Assembly: GCF_017094525.1 (NCBI RefSeq)
Contig: NZ_CP064788.1
Span: forward strand, 620,001-684,000
Length of the DNA stretch: 64,000 nt
DNA from: Halapricum desulfuricans
Lineage (GTDB): Archaea > Halobacteriota > Halobacteria > Halobacteriales > Haloarculaceae
Direction of reading: 5' to 3'
The first letter of the stretch is position 1. The number at the start of each line of letters is the position of its first letter. A model generated the notes under the pieces. That model was given only the letters and a program-made list of their open reading frames with translations, had not been told where the DNA came from and did no database searches. Positions 63,079 through 64,000 of this stretch are shown piece by piece. Made by a program: the position numbers and the translations under genes.

Positions 63079-63756
63079 ATGGACAACGCCGACGCCCGGG
63101 ACGTCCGCGAGACCTACGAGACGATCGCGGACCATTTCGCGAAGACGCGGGCCCATCCCTGGCCGGAGGTCGAGACGTTCGTCGAGCGCGCGGAGTCGGC
63201 CGCCGTCGGGCTCGACGTGGGGTGTGGCAACGGTCGCCACGCAGCTGTCCTCGCGGAGCGAGCGGATCGCGTCGTAGCGCTGGACGCCAGCCGGAACCTG
63301 CTCGAAGTCGCCCGAGAGCGCCTCGGCGAGCCGGGTGCCCGACTCGTGCAGGGTGACGCCACGCGGTTGCCGCTCCGGACTGACAGCGTCGGGCTGGCGG
63401 TGTACGTCGCGACGCTCCATCACCTTCCGGGTCGGGAACGTCGGATCGAGAGCCTGAACGAACTGGCTCGGGTGTTGCGCGCGGATGGGTCGGCCCTCGT
63501 CAGCGCCTGGAGCACGGCACACGATCGGTTCGACGCGGACCCGGACGCCGCCAGAGGGTTCGACACGACGATCGACTGGACGCTCCCGGACGGGGACGTC
63601 GTACCGCGCTTTTATCACATCTACGCGCCGGCGGAGTTCGAGGCCGATTTGGAAGCGAGCGAGTTGCAGGTCGAGAGCGTTCGCGTCTCCAGCGGGAACT
63701 GCTACGCGGAGGTCAGAGGTCAGAGGGAGGGCGAGTCCGAAAGGAAACACCCTTAG
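63079..63756 (+). CDS. Class I SAM-dependent methyltransferase (Trm9/ABH8-like)
   Basis: Predicted 225-residue methyltransferase. Motif I is GLDVGCGNGRHAAVLAERAD, with VVALDAS, QGDATRLPLRTDSV and ATLHHLPGRERRIESLNEL next. This combination and FYHIYAPAEFEADLEAS resemble Trm9-type enzymes that methylate wobble-uridine side chains in tRNA; the RNA target is inferred. A tRNA gene follows. Confidence 0.75.
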   Translation: MDNADARDVRETYETIADHFAKTRAHPWPEVETFVERAESAAVGLDVGCGNGRHAAVLAERADRVVALDASRNLLEVARERLGEPGARLVQGDATRLPLRTDSVGLAVYVATLHHLPGRERRIESLNELARVLRADGSALVSAWSTAHDRFDADPDAARGFDTTIDWTLPDGDVVPRFYHIYAPAEFEADLEASELQVESVRVSSGNCYAEVRGQREGESERKHP

Positions 63757-63829
63757 TGACCCGTCCGCAACTGGCGAGTGCGAACGTCAGCGCCCGACCT
63801 GGAGGGCGCGACGTGAACGCAGTGAACGA

Positions 63830-63900
63830 GCGCCGGTGGTCTAGTGGTAGGACCTGAGCCTTCCAAGCTCATGGCCCGGGTTCAAATCCCGGCCGGCGCA
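63830..63900 (+). tRNA. tRNA-Gly (anticodon TCC)
   Basis: A complete cloverleaf folds over 71 bases: acceptor GCGCCGG/CCGGCGC (7 bp), D-arm GTC/GAC, anticodon stem TGAGC/GCTCA with loop CTTCCAA (anticodon TCC, reads GGA/GGG), T-arm CCGGG/CCCGG with loop TTCAAAT, and discriminator A. No CCA is encoded and no intron is present. Confidence 0.95.
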
Positions 63901-63905
63901 TGTCT

Positions 63906-63929
63906 GTCGCTCGCAAACTCGCGAGCGAC
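63906..63929 (+). other. Hairpin just downstream of tRNA-Gly
   Basis: GTCGCTCGC and GCGAGCGAC are perfect 9-bp arms with loop AAACTC, starting five bases after the tRNA. It may act in 3' processing or be incidental. Confidence 0.35.
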
Positions 63930-64000
63930 GAATGTGGCAAGAGGGATTTGAATGACGCCACGAGCGAGCGACAGCGAGTGAAGTGGAGGTGGTTCAAATC

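Overview
This window is chromosomal DNA from a haloarchaeon (class Halobacteria). The evidence is high GC with GC-ending codons, strongly acidic proteins, many starts placed about 25 to 30 bp downstream of a TATA-like box (leaderless transcripts), PGF-CTERM-type surface proteins, Tat lipoproteins, FtsZ1, HerA, archaeosine synthase, CofH (coenzyme F420), a family B DNA polymerase with an intein, and many small families known only from haloarchaea. The genus cannot be fixed from the sequence alone. No rRNA, CRISPR array, replication origin or complete insertion sequence is visible. One tRNA gene (Gly, anticodon TCC) lies near the right end.

Layout. 0-9 kb: a degenerate DHH/OB/S1 nucleic-acid protein, a three-gene flavoprotein operon (GlpA-like, FAD oxidoreductase, DUF1667), a HAD phosphatase, CoaD and a mini TFB-like protein. 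9-16 kb: a metallophosphoesterase, a PGF-CTERM surface protein next to a pilin-like protein on an AT-rich patch, and a HerA-like ATPase/coiled-coil/secreted-protein group. 16-30 kb: arginine decarboxylase, HerA, lipoprotein, EEP phosphatase, VapBC, a methylthiotransferase, a second PGF-CTERM protein, DeoC, DUF63, PurC, Usp and a Ca2+/cation exchanger. 30-42 kb: MATE, CofH, SAM hydrolase, a pseudo-radical-SAM/SPASM protein with a small rSAM-partnered protein (candidate RiPP pair), a riboflavin-pathway reductase, a transporter remnant, aspartoacylase, ArcS and DtdA. 42-56 kb: FtsZ1, lipoprotein, CheF, RHH regulator, a second DUF63 protein, sufC-sufB-sufD and polB with a 413-residue intein. 56-64 kb: small conserved proteins, DHH phosphoesterase, three Usp proteins, a GNAT, DUF5806, a protein with an internal duplication, a Trm9-like methyltransferase and tRNA-Gly.

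The most unusual structure is a set of about 80-bp intergenic palindromes (eight good copies, plus a degenerate copy, a fragment and a mini-copy). They have nested stems, arms that differ between copies but stay complementary, and conserved asymmetric boxes that sort them into two families. Most sit exactly at stop codons, often supplying the TGA at their TGATAC edge. Two copies are identical over 81 bp in opposite orientation 21 kb apart, and two members of one family lie head to tail. Other items worth following are the candidate RiPP pair with an inverted repeat upstream, AT-rich extein patches around two known PolB intein sites (one now empty), and two local duplications at gene ends.
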